A stretch of 12,933 nt of DNA from contig DKAS01000080.1 of NCBI GenBank assembly GCA_002448875.1, positions 1-12,933 on the forward strand, given 5' to 3'. Positions 6,730-12,933 of this stretch are shown here, piece by piece. Below the pieces are notes generated by a model. It was given only the letters and a program-made list of their open reading frames with translations. It ran no database searches and had not been told where the DNA came from. A program made the translations under genes and the position numbers. How positions within the stretch are numbered: the stretch's first letter is position 1; each line of letters begins with the position of its first letter. The stretch comes from Proteobacteria bacterium UBA6920. Its GTDB lineage: Bacteria > Pseudomonadota > Gammaproteobacteria > SG8-11.

Positions 6730-7511
6730 GGGTTGCCGCCTCCGGCGACATATTGGGCGTGCAGCCGTCGCAGGGTGGGCACCGCCATGCCGGCGGCGTC
6801 GGCATGGGCCAGTGCCCGGGTCAGGCGCTGCGGTGCGCTGCGGCCCATGCATTTGTGCTGGGGATCGCCGTCGATGCCGGCGACCATGCCGTCTATGAGT
6901 TCCTGGGCCGGCAGTTCCGCACCGGTGAGGTATTTCTGAATCTGCATTACTTCCCGCGCCACCGCCAGTGCCAGCACCCGGTGACGTTGCCACAACTCCT
7001 GCACGGTGCCGCCGACTTCCAGGCCGGCAATGTTGGTGGTGAGGATGTAGACGTTTTTGCACACCAGTTCGAACAGCAGCTGGCGCGCGTCGGCCAGCAC
7101 GCGGTTGGGAATGTTGATAGCGCTCAGGGCGGCACTGAGCAACTCGCCGCCGGGGCCGTGGATGGGAGAGGGCAGCAGGACCTTGCTGTCCTGGCCGGGT
7201 TTTTTTTCAAACCAGACGCAGACCACGCTTACTCCCTGGCAGGCGTACCGTTCCCAGTCGCGCGGCAGCAATTCGTTCTGCACCAGGGCCAGCCGGTCGC
7301 GCCAGGCCGCGGGCAGGGACTGCAGCAGCGGATGCAGGTCATTTTCTCCGACCGTGACCAGCACCTGCTGCGGCGGCGGCATCGCCGCGGCCGCCTGGGT
7401 CAGGTCCGTGCGGCGGGTCACCGGATAGACCGGGCAGCCGATGCGCAGCAGGCCGCGGGCGAACACGCCGCCGATTTCCCCCATCCCTATGATTGCCACC
7501 GGTTGCCGCAT
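6726..7511 (-). CDS. Ketopantoate-reductase-like (PanE/ApbA) dehydrogenase, divergent
   Basis: A 261-residue NAD(P)-binding dehydrogenase of the PanE/ApbA type. Seen: Rossmann motif GMGEIGG (residues 9-15), a VQNELL segment at 77-82 in the position of the family's HNGMG, Lys152 (ELVCKNV) in the position of the catalytic lysine, and a C-terminal helical domain with GRSAPQRL and [11 protein letters not shown]. The glutamate of the family's EIDYINGF block (Glu256 in E. coli PanE) appears replaced, because the aligned stretch reads [10 protein letters not shown]. It is also shorter than the E. coli enzyme (303). Ketopantoate is therefore not a safe substrate; another 2-keto acid or similar compound is likely. 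It starts 50 bases after the FAD oxidase gene and overlaps the pentapeptide gene by 4 bases. No thiamine or pantothenate genes are nearby. Confidence 0.82.
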   Translation of the reverse strand: MRQPVAIIGMGEIGGVFARGLLRIGCPVYPVTRRTDLTQAAAAMPPPQQVLVTVGENDLHPLLQSLPAAWRDRLALVQNELLPRDWERYACQGVSVVCVWFEKKPGQDSKVLLPSPIHGPGGELLSAALSAINIPNRVLADARQLLFELVCKNVYILTTNIAGLEVGGTVQELWQRHRVLALAVAREVMQIQKYLTGAELPAQELIDGMVAGIDGDPQHKCMGRSAPQRLTRALAHADAAGMAVPTLRRLHAQYVAGGGNP

Positions 7512-7561
7512 GCCTGGCTGTCTCTCCGCGTTGATGCCGATAGTCGAAGTTTACCCGCCTC

Positions 7562-8962
7562 TCAGGCGTCGGGAAACAGCTTTCCCGGGTTGAGAATATT
7601 GGCCGGATCGAAAACCTGCTTGATGCCGCGCATGACGCCCAGCACCGCGGGCGACAGCTCCTTGGTGATGAAGGGCATTTTCTCCAGGCCCACGCCGTGT
7701 TCGCCGGACAAGGTGCCGCGTAGACGGATGACCAGATCGAACACCTCGTGCAGGCAGTGTTCGGCGGCCTGGGCCTGGGCCGCGTCGTCGGGATTGACCA
7801 GCAGATTGACGTGTATATTGCCATTGCCGGCGTGGCCGAAATTGATGATGGCGATATTGTATTTCAGCGCCAGCTGGTTCAAGCCGTCGATCAGGTCGGG
7901 GATGTGGCTGACCGGCACCACCACGTCCTCATTGATTTTTTTCGGCGCCACTGTGCGCAAGGCCGGTGACAGGGCCTTGCGCGTCCGCCACAGGTCTTTG
8001 ACTTCGTCTTCGTTGCGCGCCACCCGCAATTCCATCAAGCCCTCGTTGGCGGCGGCGGCGCCGATACCGGCCACCGCCTGCGGCAGCGCGTCGGCGCTGC
8101 CATCCACCTCTATCATCAACAGCGCGCCGGTGTCCGGCGGCAGGTCGATGCCGCTGTAGCCGCGGATCATGTCGATGGCGCGGCCGTCGATGAATTCCAG
8201 GACACAAGGCGTGACCGGTTGCGCCATGATGGCCGCCACCGCGCGGGTGGCGCTGCGCATGTCGCGATAACTGGCGCGCAAGGTGCTGCGCGCGGCCGGC
8301 AACGGCGTGATCTTGAGGGTGGCTTCGGTGATGACGCCCAGAGTGCCTTCGGAACCGATGAGCAGGCGGGTCAGGTCGTAGCCGACCACGCCCTTGGTGG
8401 TGTAGACACCGCAGCGCAGGGTTTCGCCGCGGCCAGTGACCACGGTCAGGCCCAGGGTGTTCTCCCGCGGCGTGCCGTACTTGATGGCGCGCGGACCGGC
8501 GGAGTTGTAGGCCAGGTTGCCGCCGATGGTGCAGTAGGCGGCGCTGGTGGGATCGGGTGGCCAGAAAAAGCCGCTTTTCGCCAGCTCATCCTGCAGCGCC
8601 TGGTTGGTGACGCCCGGCTGCACCACCGCCACCCGGTTGTCGGTGTCGATGCTGATGATGCGGTTCATGCGCTCGCTGGACAGTACCAGTCCGCCGGCCG
8701 GGGGTACGCTGGCGCCAGTGGTGCCGGTGCCCAGGCCGCGCGCTACCAGTGGCAGGCGCCGTTGATAGCAGAGGGCGACGATACGCTGCACCTGTTCGTG
8801 ATTGTGCGGCAGCACCACGGCGCCGGGCGGCTGGTGGCGCCGGCTGTTGTCGTAGCCGTAGGCCCAGCAATCGTCAGCCGTGCTGTAAACGTTGTCCGGG
8901 CCGGCGATTGCGCGCAATTCCTGCAGGAAAGCGCCGTCCAGTGCTTCAGTTGACGTATTCAA
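7562..8962 (-). CDS. FAD-linked oxidase, GlcD / D-lactate dehydrogenase type
   Basis: A ~466-residue flavoprotein of the family of glycolate oxidase subunit D, D-lactate dehydrogenase (cytochrome) and relatives, oxidising D-2-hydroxy acids to 2-keto acids. Seen with TTG 8962 as residue 1: FAD-binding type 4 domain with ARGLGTGTTGAS (about 75-86) and DPTSAAYCTIGGNLAYNSAGPR-like block (about 137-158), then the FAD-oxidase C-terminal domain with HAGNGNIHVN (about 375) and SGEHGVGLEK (about 415) and the usual NPGKLFP end. No signal peptide. The start is uncertain: the gene overlaps the end of dolP, and TTG at 8962 or CTG at 8941 fit homologues that begin near AFLQELRAIAG better than the ATG at 9028. 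Electron acceptor and substrate are unknown; the partner dehydrogenase downstream could act on a related acid. Confidence 0.87.
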   Translation of the reverse strand: MNTSTEALDGAFLQELRAIAGPDNVYSTADDCWAYGYDNSRRHQPPGAVVLPHNHEQVQRIVALCYQRRLPLVARGLGTGTTGASVPPAGGLVLSSERMNRIISIDTDNRVAVVQPGVTNQALQDELAKSGFFWPPDPTSAAYCTIGGNLAYNSAGPRAIKYGTPRENTLGLTVVTGRGETLRCGVYTTKGVVGYDLTRLLIGSEGTLGVITEATLKITPLPAARSTLRASYRDMRSATRAVAAIMAQPVTPCVLEFIDGRAIDMIRGYSGIDLPPDTGALLMIEVDGSADALPQAVAGIGAAAANEGLMELRVARNEDEVKDLWRTRKALSPALRTVAPKKINEDVVVPVSHIPDLIDGLNQLALKYNIAIINFGHAGNGNIHVNLLVNPDDAAQAQAAEHCLHEVFDLVIRLRGTLSGEHGVGLEKMPFITKELSPAVLGVMRGIKQVFDPANILNPGKLFPDA

Positions 8963-9521
8963 AAACCTTGATGACCCGACGTACGCCTTCGACACCGCTG
9001 GCGATCTTCGCGGCTTTTTCCCCTTCATCCTGGGTGACCAGGCCCATCAGATAAACCCAGGAGTTTTCCGTCAGCACCTTGATGTGGGTGGCCTCGACTT
9101 CGGTTTTGCCGAGCATTTGCGCCTTGACCTTGGAGGTAATCCAGGTGTCGTTGTTGCGCGAGGAAAAGGCGCTGGGTTCGGCGATATTGATCGCATTGAA
9201 CACATTGCGCACCCGCTCGGCATTGCTCGCCAGTTTCAGCGCCTGATCGCGCAATTCCGCGGTCGGTGCCTCGCCGGTCAGCAGGACCTGCAGGTTGTAG
9301 CTGGTAACGGTGATGTGCACTTTCTCGCCCAGCTGCGAGCGAATCTTGCGGTTGATGTCCATTTCCACCCCCTGATCGTCGACGATGGTGCCGGCGCTGC
9401 GCCGTTCATGCTGCTCGGTAACGCTGTCGCCGTTGTTGGCGATCATGACCGGGGTGCATGCCGGCGACAGGCCGAGTAGCAGCAGGACAAGAGTGAAGTG
9501 ATTCGGTATTCTGGCATTCAT
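8946..9521 (-). CDS. dolP: DolP, dual-BON-domain outer-membrane lipoprotein
   Basis: A 191-residue BON-domain lipoprotein matching E. coli DolP (YraP), which sits in the outer membrane, binds anionic phospholipid at division sites and supports envelope integrity. Seen: signal peptide with Cys22 as lipid anchor; the lipobox (SPAC) is imperfect, with Ser at -3 and Leu only at -4. Two BON domains follow, about residues 55-115 (ITVTSYNLQVLLTGEAP) and 124-191, with the conserved NDTWITSKV and YLMGLVT segments. A GAGGTG ribosome site (complement of 9530-9535) stands eight bases before the ATG. Upstream neighbour is yraN; in E. coli diaA lies between them but is missing here. The 3' end overlaps the FAD oxidase start by up to 17 bases. 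Confidence 0.93.
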   Translation of the reverse strand: MNARIPNHFTLVLLLLGLSPACTPVMIANNGDSVTEQHERRSAGTIVDDQGVEMDINRKIRSQLGEKVHITVTSYNLQVLLTGEAPTAELRDQALKLASNAERVRNVFNAINIAEPSAFSSRNNDTWITSKVKAQMLGKTEVEATHIKVLTENSWVYLMGLVTQDEGEKAAKIASGVEGVRRVIKVFEYVN

Positions 9522-9552
9522 TGCGTTAACACCTCGATAGTAGCAACCGCTG

Positions 9553-9577
9553 ACGCCGCCGTGCTAGCCGGCGGCGT
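9553..9577 (-). other. Perfect 9-bp hairpin with the yraN stop codon in its loop
   Basis: ACGCCGCCG (9553-9561) and CGGCGGCGT (9569-9577) form a perfect GC-rich stem around the loop TGCTAGC, which contains the TAG stop (complement of 9564-9566) of yraN. No T-run follows on the minus strand, so it is not a standard terminator. It may tune readthrough or processing between yraN and dolP. Confidence 0.4.
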
Positions 9578-9929
9578 AAAACGCGTCCTTAATCCATGCG
9601 AAATCCGGCGGCTCGCGCGCGCCGACCGCGACCACGTCGAACCGGCAATAAGTTTCATGCAGTTGTCCGTTACTTTGCAAGTAGTGAGCGGCGGTGGCGC
9701 AAACACGCAGTTGCTTGCGCCGGGTGACGGTTTCCAGCGGGTGGCCGTAATCGTCGCCGGCGCGATAGCGAACCTCGACGAAGACCAGGAACTCCGCGTC
9801 CCGCATGACAAGATCCAGTTCACCGCAGGGGGCGCGGTAGTTGCGGGCAACCAGGCGCAACCCGTGGCGTTGCAGGTACGCACAGGCCAAGTCTTCCGCC
9901 CGACTTCCTTGTCCGACATGACTGAGCAT
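9564..9929 (-). CDS. yraN: YraN / UPF0102 family putative endonuclease
   Basis: A 121-residue UPF0102 protein, full length for the family. It has the restriction-endonuclease-like (PD-D/ExK) core: Glu37-x-Asp39 in CGELDLV, then Phe-Val-Glu52-Val-Arg54 in FVEVRYR, and CRFDVVAV and WIKDAF near the end, all as in E. coli YraN. The family is predicted to act on DNA, possibly on branched or Holliday-type structures; no role is proven here. The ATG at 9929 has no clear ribosome site and lies 42 bases after the lpoA stop, so translation may depend on lpoA. It is followed directly by dolP. Confidence 0.93.
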   Translation of the reverse strand: MLSHVGQGSRAEDLACAYLQRHGLRLVARNYRAPCGELDLVMRDAEFLVFVEVRYRAGDDYGHPLETVTRRKQLRVCATAAHYLQSNGQLHETYCRFDVVAVGAREPPDFAWIKDAFYAAG

Positions 9930-9971
9930 GCGGAATAGTATATACCCGCCGCGCTCCCCGGCGGCAGTAAA

Positions 9972-11870
9972 TTATTCCGTTCGATCAAGGGGGATGGGGC
10001 TGCCATTGGCGAACTTCACCCAGCTCAGGCGGCGATACACCCGGTTGAAATCATCCACGTACAACTGACCGGTTTCCCCATCGTGCGAACTGGTGCGTAT
10101 GGTGGTCAGCTGATTCATGTGCGGAATCAGATTGAAGGCGTCTATGCCCATGGCGTAGAAACGTGAATAGGTGTCACCGCCGCCTGGTGGCCAGAGAGTC
10201 TCAATGGTCTTTTTCAGTTTGGACAGCGGACGGGGTTGTGGCAGCACCCAGGGCATGTCACCGAAACGCAGCTCGTCCATATCGTGGTCGAGCTTGGGGT
10301 TGGGAGCCCCGGCATAGACATGCGAGGTGGCGTACACCGGCAGATCCGAAGCGTGGTGGAACTGCAGTTGCGGGTTGATCTGACGGGCCTGCAGGGGGAA
10401 GGCGGCGAGGAAAATGAAATCCGCGTCCTGGCGTCGGCGCGGTGTAAATTCCAGTTTGGTGCCCAGCAGCTGATTCAACTCGCGGCGCCGCTGTTCGCTG
10501 GCCTCCAGGTTCAATACGTCGCTGATGGCGGGGGAAAAGTCATTAGCGCGCGAGTCGTAGGCCACGGACTTGAGCACGCTGCCGCCCAGTTGCTGCCAGC
10601 GCTCCTGAAATGCCGCCTGCACCCGTTCGCCCCAGGTGCCCTGCGGAAACAGAACGAGCGGATGCTGGAAATGATCCAGCCAGGCACGTTCGGCCACCTG
10701 CACCGCCTCGTCTTCCGGCGACAGACCGAACTGAAAGAAGTTCTTTTTCACCGCGGGCAGGGGGCTGTCGGTATAGTTCAGGGCCAGCACCGGCACATCG
10801 AGATTGGAGCCGCCGGCCAGGATGTTGACCGCGGTTTTGTTCAGCGGCCCGACGACGATCTGCGCGCCTTCCTGCACCGCCCGCAGATAGATGGACCACA
10901 CCTGGTCCGGCACCTTGCCGGTGTCGTAGATGCGCACTTCCGGACTGAAGTTCTCGATTTTATTGTTATAGAAGGCGGCGAGGAAGCCGTCGCGCACCGC
11001 CTGCGCCACCGGCGCGAACGAACCCTCGAACGGCAGCAGCAGGGCAATGCGCTGCGGCAGTTCCAGCTGGTCGCTCTGGCGATAGAGCAGCGATTCGACC
11101 ACGTTTTCGATCAAGCCCATTTGCGGATATTTCTCCCGCCAGGTCGCCACCTGCCGCGCCAACTCCGCGGAATTGCGCTGGTAATTGCGGGTGATCAGCG
11201 CCAGCTCGACCCAGTTGCGAATGGAGTCGCCGGTCGCCGTCGGCGCCACCCGCAGCAGCGTGTCGTCGGACAGGGTGATCAGCGCCTTGAGCAGCGCCAC
11301 CTGATTGGTCGCCCGCTGGCTGAAACTTTCCAGCAGGCTGTTGACCTGGGCGCGGGCGCGCGCCGATTCCAGGCTGTTGCCGGCCAAGGCATAGGCGTCG
11401 GCCTTGACCGACCAGTATTTGAGCCGCAGCTGGCTGTCCTCGCCCAGGGAGAGGATGCGATCGAGGATTTTCAGGCTGCGCTGCGCCATGCCGCGTCCCA
11501 AGTCGATTTCCGCCAGCAGGAGAAATTTACGGGTGCGCAGGCGGTCATTGAGATCGGTGGTATCGATGTCCGCCGCCATCTGCTGGGCCTGAATGATGTA
11601 TCCTCCCTTGAGCATGGCTTCGGCGGCGCGCAGCTGCAGATCCTGCTTGGCCGGCGGGGTGGCCGAGGTCGCCATGCGCGAATAGATCAGGGCGGCGTCC
11701 AGATATTTGCCCTGTTCTTCGAGCTGGCTCGCCGCATCGGGGCTGGCGGGCGCTGCGCCCGGCGCCATTTGCGAAATGATTTCCGGACGGGCCGGTGCCG
11801 GCGCCGCGCAGGCGTTGAGGACGATACTGAAAAAGATGCTGGATAACACGGGTTTAATCTTTACGATCAT
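9972..11870 (-). CDS. lpoA: LpoA, outer-membrane activator of penicillin-binding protein 1A
   Basis: A 632-residue lipoprotein homologous to LpoA (YraM), which reaches through the peptidoglycan to activate the bifunctional synthase PBP1A; E. coli LpoA has 678 residues. Seen: short signal peptide with lipobox LNAC and acylated Cys21, a helical TPR-like N-terminal half to about residue 265, then a periplasmic-binding-protein-like C-terminal half starting QRIALLLPFEGSFAP and containing GPLNKTAVN and VPVLALNYT, typical of the YraM family. The ATG at 11870 is chosen because it begins the signal peptide; the longer frame to 11924 is less likely. Divergent from rsmI by 71 bases, the E. coli arrangement. 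It heads the minus-strand run down to ampE. Confidence 0.94.
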   Translation of the reverse strand: MIVKIKPVLSSIFFSIVLNACAAPAPARPEIISQMAPGAAPASPDAASQLEEQGKYLDAALIYSRMATSATPPAKQDLQLRAAEAMLKGGYIIQAQQMAADIDTTDLNDRLRTRKFLLLAEIDLGRGMAQRSLKILDRILSLGEDSQLRLKYWSVKADAYALAGNSLESARARAQVNSLLESFSQRATNQVALLKALITLSDDTLLRVAPTATGDSIRNWVELALITRNYQRNSAELARQVATWREKYPQMGLIENVVESLLYRQSDQLELPQRIALLLPFEGSFAPVAQAVRDGFLAAFYNNKIENFSPEVRIYDTGKVPDQVWSIYLRAVQEGAQIVVGPLNKTAVNILAGGSNLDVPVLALNYTDSPLPAVKKNFFQFGLSPEDEAVQVAERAWLDHFQHPLVLFPQGTWGERVQAAFQERWQQLGGSVLKSVAYDSRANDFSPAISDVLNLEASEQRRRELNQLLGTKLEFTPRRRQDADFIFLAAFPLQARQINPQLQFHHASDLPVYATSHVYAGAPNPKLDHDMDELRFGDMPWVLPQPRPLSKLKKTIETLWPPGGGDTYSRFYAMGIDAFNLIPHMNQLTTIRTSSHDGETGQLYVDDFNRVYRRLSWVKFANGSPIPLDRTE

Positions 11871-11941
11871 GGCTGGGCTTCGTACAGTTATCGGCATTGG
11901 GCGTGTTGTATTGAGATAGTTCATTTTCAGGAGACATCACT
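11871..11941. promoter_or_regulatory. Shared divergent promoter region of lpoA and rsmI
   Basis: The 71 bases between the two divergent starts must contain both promoters. No hexamer pair with good spacing stands out on either strand, so I do not place boxes. The stretch also holds the rsmI ribosome site. Confidence 0.45.
11929..11934 (+). promoter_or_regulatory. Strong ribosome binding site deciding the TTG start of rsmI
   Basis: AGGAGA lies seven bases before TTG at 11942. No ATG in frame is nearby, and the strong site together with the family-typical N-terminus (VLYVVATPIGNLGD from residue 7) supports the TTG start. Confidence 0.75.
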
Positions 11942-12796
11942 TTGGCCGTCGTATCGGGGGTATTGTATGTTGTTGCCACGCCAATTGGCAATTTAGGGGA
12001 TTTTTCCCCGCGCGCCGCCCAGACCCTGGCGGAGGTGGATTTGGTCGCCGCGGAAGATACCCGGCACAGCCGGCACTTGTTCGACCATTTTAATATCAAA
12101 ACGCCGCTGATTTCCTATCATGAGCATAATGAGGAGAAAATCGCGACCGAACTCTTAACTCGACTTAAGAATGGGGAACGCATCGCGCTGATTTCCGATG
12201 CGGGGACACCCATGATTTCCGATCCCGGGTTTACCCTGGTCAAGCAGGCCCGGGAGCAGGGGCTGCGGGTGGTGCCGATACCCGGGCCCAGCGCTGTGAT
12301 CAGCGCCCTGTCGGTGTCCGGCTTGCCCACGGATCGCTTTTTCTTCGAAGGGTTCCTGCCGGCGAAGTCCGCCGCCCGCCGGCGCCGGCTGGAACAACTG
12401 CTTGCCTATCCGCACACTCTGGCTTTCTATGAAACGCCGCATCGCATCAGCGACACGGTGCAGGATCTGGTGCAGGTGCTGGGCGGACAGCGACCGGCGG
12501 TGCTGGCGCGGGAATTGACCAAGCTGCATGAGACCGTGCATGCCGCGCCGCTGGAGGCATTGCCGGGGTGGCTGGCGGCCGATGCCAACCAGCAGCGCGG
12601 CGAGTTCGTGGTACTGGTCGCCGGTAACCCGGCGCCGGCGACGCTGTCGCAGGAGGATGCCTGGATAGAACGGCTGCTGACCGCGCTTACCCGGGAGATG
12701 CCGGTGAAGCAGGCCGTGGCCATCGCCATGGAGGTGACCGGGCGGCGCAAGAACGAGTTGTATCGTCTGGGGGTGGCGGGTCGGGAAGACGAGTGA
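11942..12796 (+). CDS. rsmI: RsmI, 16S rRNA C1402 2'-O-methyltransferase
   Basis: A 284-residue SAM-dependent tetrapyrrole-methylase-fold enzyme that 2'-O-methylates C1402 of 16S rRNA in the decoding centre, together with RsmH. Seen: VATPIGNLGD (about 11-20), AEDTRHS (about 38), SDAGTPMISDPG (about 86-97), GPSAVISALSVSGL (about 114), FFFEGFLP, YETPHR and ARELTKLHE, all family blocks in order, with normal length. TTG start with a strong ribosome site. It is divergent from lpoA, as in E. coli, and followed by rnpB within about 56 bases. Confidence 0.97.
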   Translation: MAVVSGVLYVVATPIGNLGDFSPRAAQTLAEVDLVAAEDTRHSRHLFDHFNIKTPLISYHEHNEEKIATELLTRLKNGERIALISDAGTPMISDPGFTLVKQAREQGLRVVPIPGPSAVISALSVSGLPTDRFFFEGFLPAKSAARRRRLEQLLAYPHTLAFYETPHRISDTVQDLVQVLGGQRPAVLARELTKLHETVHAAPLEALPGWLAADANQQRGEFVVLVAGNPAPATLSQEDAWIERLLTALTREMPVKQAVAIAMEVTGRRKNELYRLGVAGREDE

Positions 12797-12840
12797 GCCG
12801 GGGTAGCGAATTTTACGCCCTGCGCAAGCCGAATTTGCGG

Positions 12841-12846
12841 TACTAT
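12841..12846 (+). promoter_or_regulatory. Possible -10 box of rnpB
   Basis: TACTAT lies about seven bases before the expected RNA 5' end. No good -35 hexamer is seen at 16-18 bases; a short dyad, CGCAA (12823-12827) and TTGCG (12835-12839), occupies part of that space. Position supports it more than sequence does. Confidence 0.4.
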
Positions 12847-12852
12847 GCAGCT

Positions 12853-12933
12853 TGAGCCAGCCAGACAGCCGCTCCGCAAGGGGAGGAAAGTCCGGGCTCC
12901 ACAGGGCAAGGTGCCAGGTAACGCCTGGGGGGC
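12853..12933 (+). ncRNA. rnpB: RNase P RNA (type A), 5' part, runs off right edge
   Basis: The catalytic RNA that cleaves 5' leaders from pre-tRNAs. Seen: CAGCCAGACAGCCGC like the E. coli P1-P2 start, then the universally conserved GAGGAAAGTCCGGGCTCC (12882-12899) and AGGGCAAGGTGCCAGGTAACGCC following it. The 5' end is estimated by alignment from memory to E. coli and may be off by a few bases. P3 is unusually short (see findings). Only about the first 80 of some 350-400 bases are in the window. Location just after rsmI matches what is known in Pseudomonas-like genomes. Confidence 0.95.

Noticed and set aside
6439..7062. Longer 207-codon version of the pentapeptide protein
   Set aside because: The extra N-terminal part is out-of-frame dehydrogenase sequence rich in His and Arg; the GTG at 6729 overlapping the upstream stop is a better start.
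7570..7587. Perfect 7-bp hairpin near the FAD oxidase stop as a terminator
   Set aside because: It lies inside the codons for the conserved NPGKLFP end, has no T-run, and the next gene is only 50 bases away in the same direction.
6753..8159. 468-codon plus-strand frame opposite the dehydrogenase and FAD oxidase genes
   Set aside because: It spans two well-supported minus-strand genes and shows no family features; a mirror effect of codon use.
10236..11846. 536-codon open frame on the plus strand opposite lpoA
   Set aside because: It is antisense to a clear LpoA and its translation is low-complexity (Gln/His/Arg-rich) with no recognisable domain, as expected from GC-rich codon bias.

Overview
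The window reads as a chromosomal segment of a GC-rich gammaproteobacterium. The evidence is a set of recognisable families in familiar neighbourhoods: rsmI divergent from lpoA, then yraN and dolP, the ampD-ampE pair, and the 5' end of a bacterial type A RNase P RNA directly after rsmI, an order I recall from Pseudomonas-like genomes. A small lipoprotein that looks somewhat like SoxXA-binding proteins hints at a sulfur-oxidising (Chromatiales-like) host, but this is only a hint. No phage, plasmid, tRNA, CRISPR array or insertion sequence is visible.

Layout. (1) 1-3601, minus strand: a LysR regulator (HdfR-like), then a TolC-type outer-membrane channel whose stop overlaps the start of an RND efflux permease that runs off the left edge. 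No periplasmic adaptor gene is seen. (2) 3602-4357: a GTAG-headed REP-like hairpin, a small lipoprotein gene (minus), and an AT-rich intergenic stretch. (3) 4358-4855, plus: a retropepsin-like 'ATP-dependent zinc protease' (RimB type). (4) 4900-11870, minus: a tightly packed run lpoA, yraN, dolP, FAD-linked oxidase, ketopantoate-reductase-like protein, small pentapeptide-repeat protein, ampD, ampE. (5) 11942-12933, plus: rsmI and the start of rnpB.

How it fits together. The long minus-strand run joins cell-envelope and peptidoglycan genes (LpoA activates a penicillin-binding protein, DolP is an outer-membrane BON lipoprotein, AmpD/AmpE belong to muropeptide recycling and beta-lactamase control) with a three-gene insert: a GlcD-like flavoprotein, a divergent PanE/ApbA-like dehydrogenase and a 96-residue pentapeptide-repeat protein. 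The last two overlap by 4 bases (GTGA), so they are probably translated together. The insert has no obvious link to the envelope genes and is the least explained part of the window.

Other points of note: stop codons of yraN and of the pentapeptide gene each lie in the loop of a GC-rich hairpin; diaA, which lies between yraN and dolP in E. coli, is absent; the RNase P RNA has a very short P3 region; and the pentapeptide gene carries four adjacent 15-bp DNA repeats. Nothing here is clearly a new defence or mobile system; the strongest leads are the insert operon and the REP-like element.
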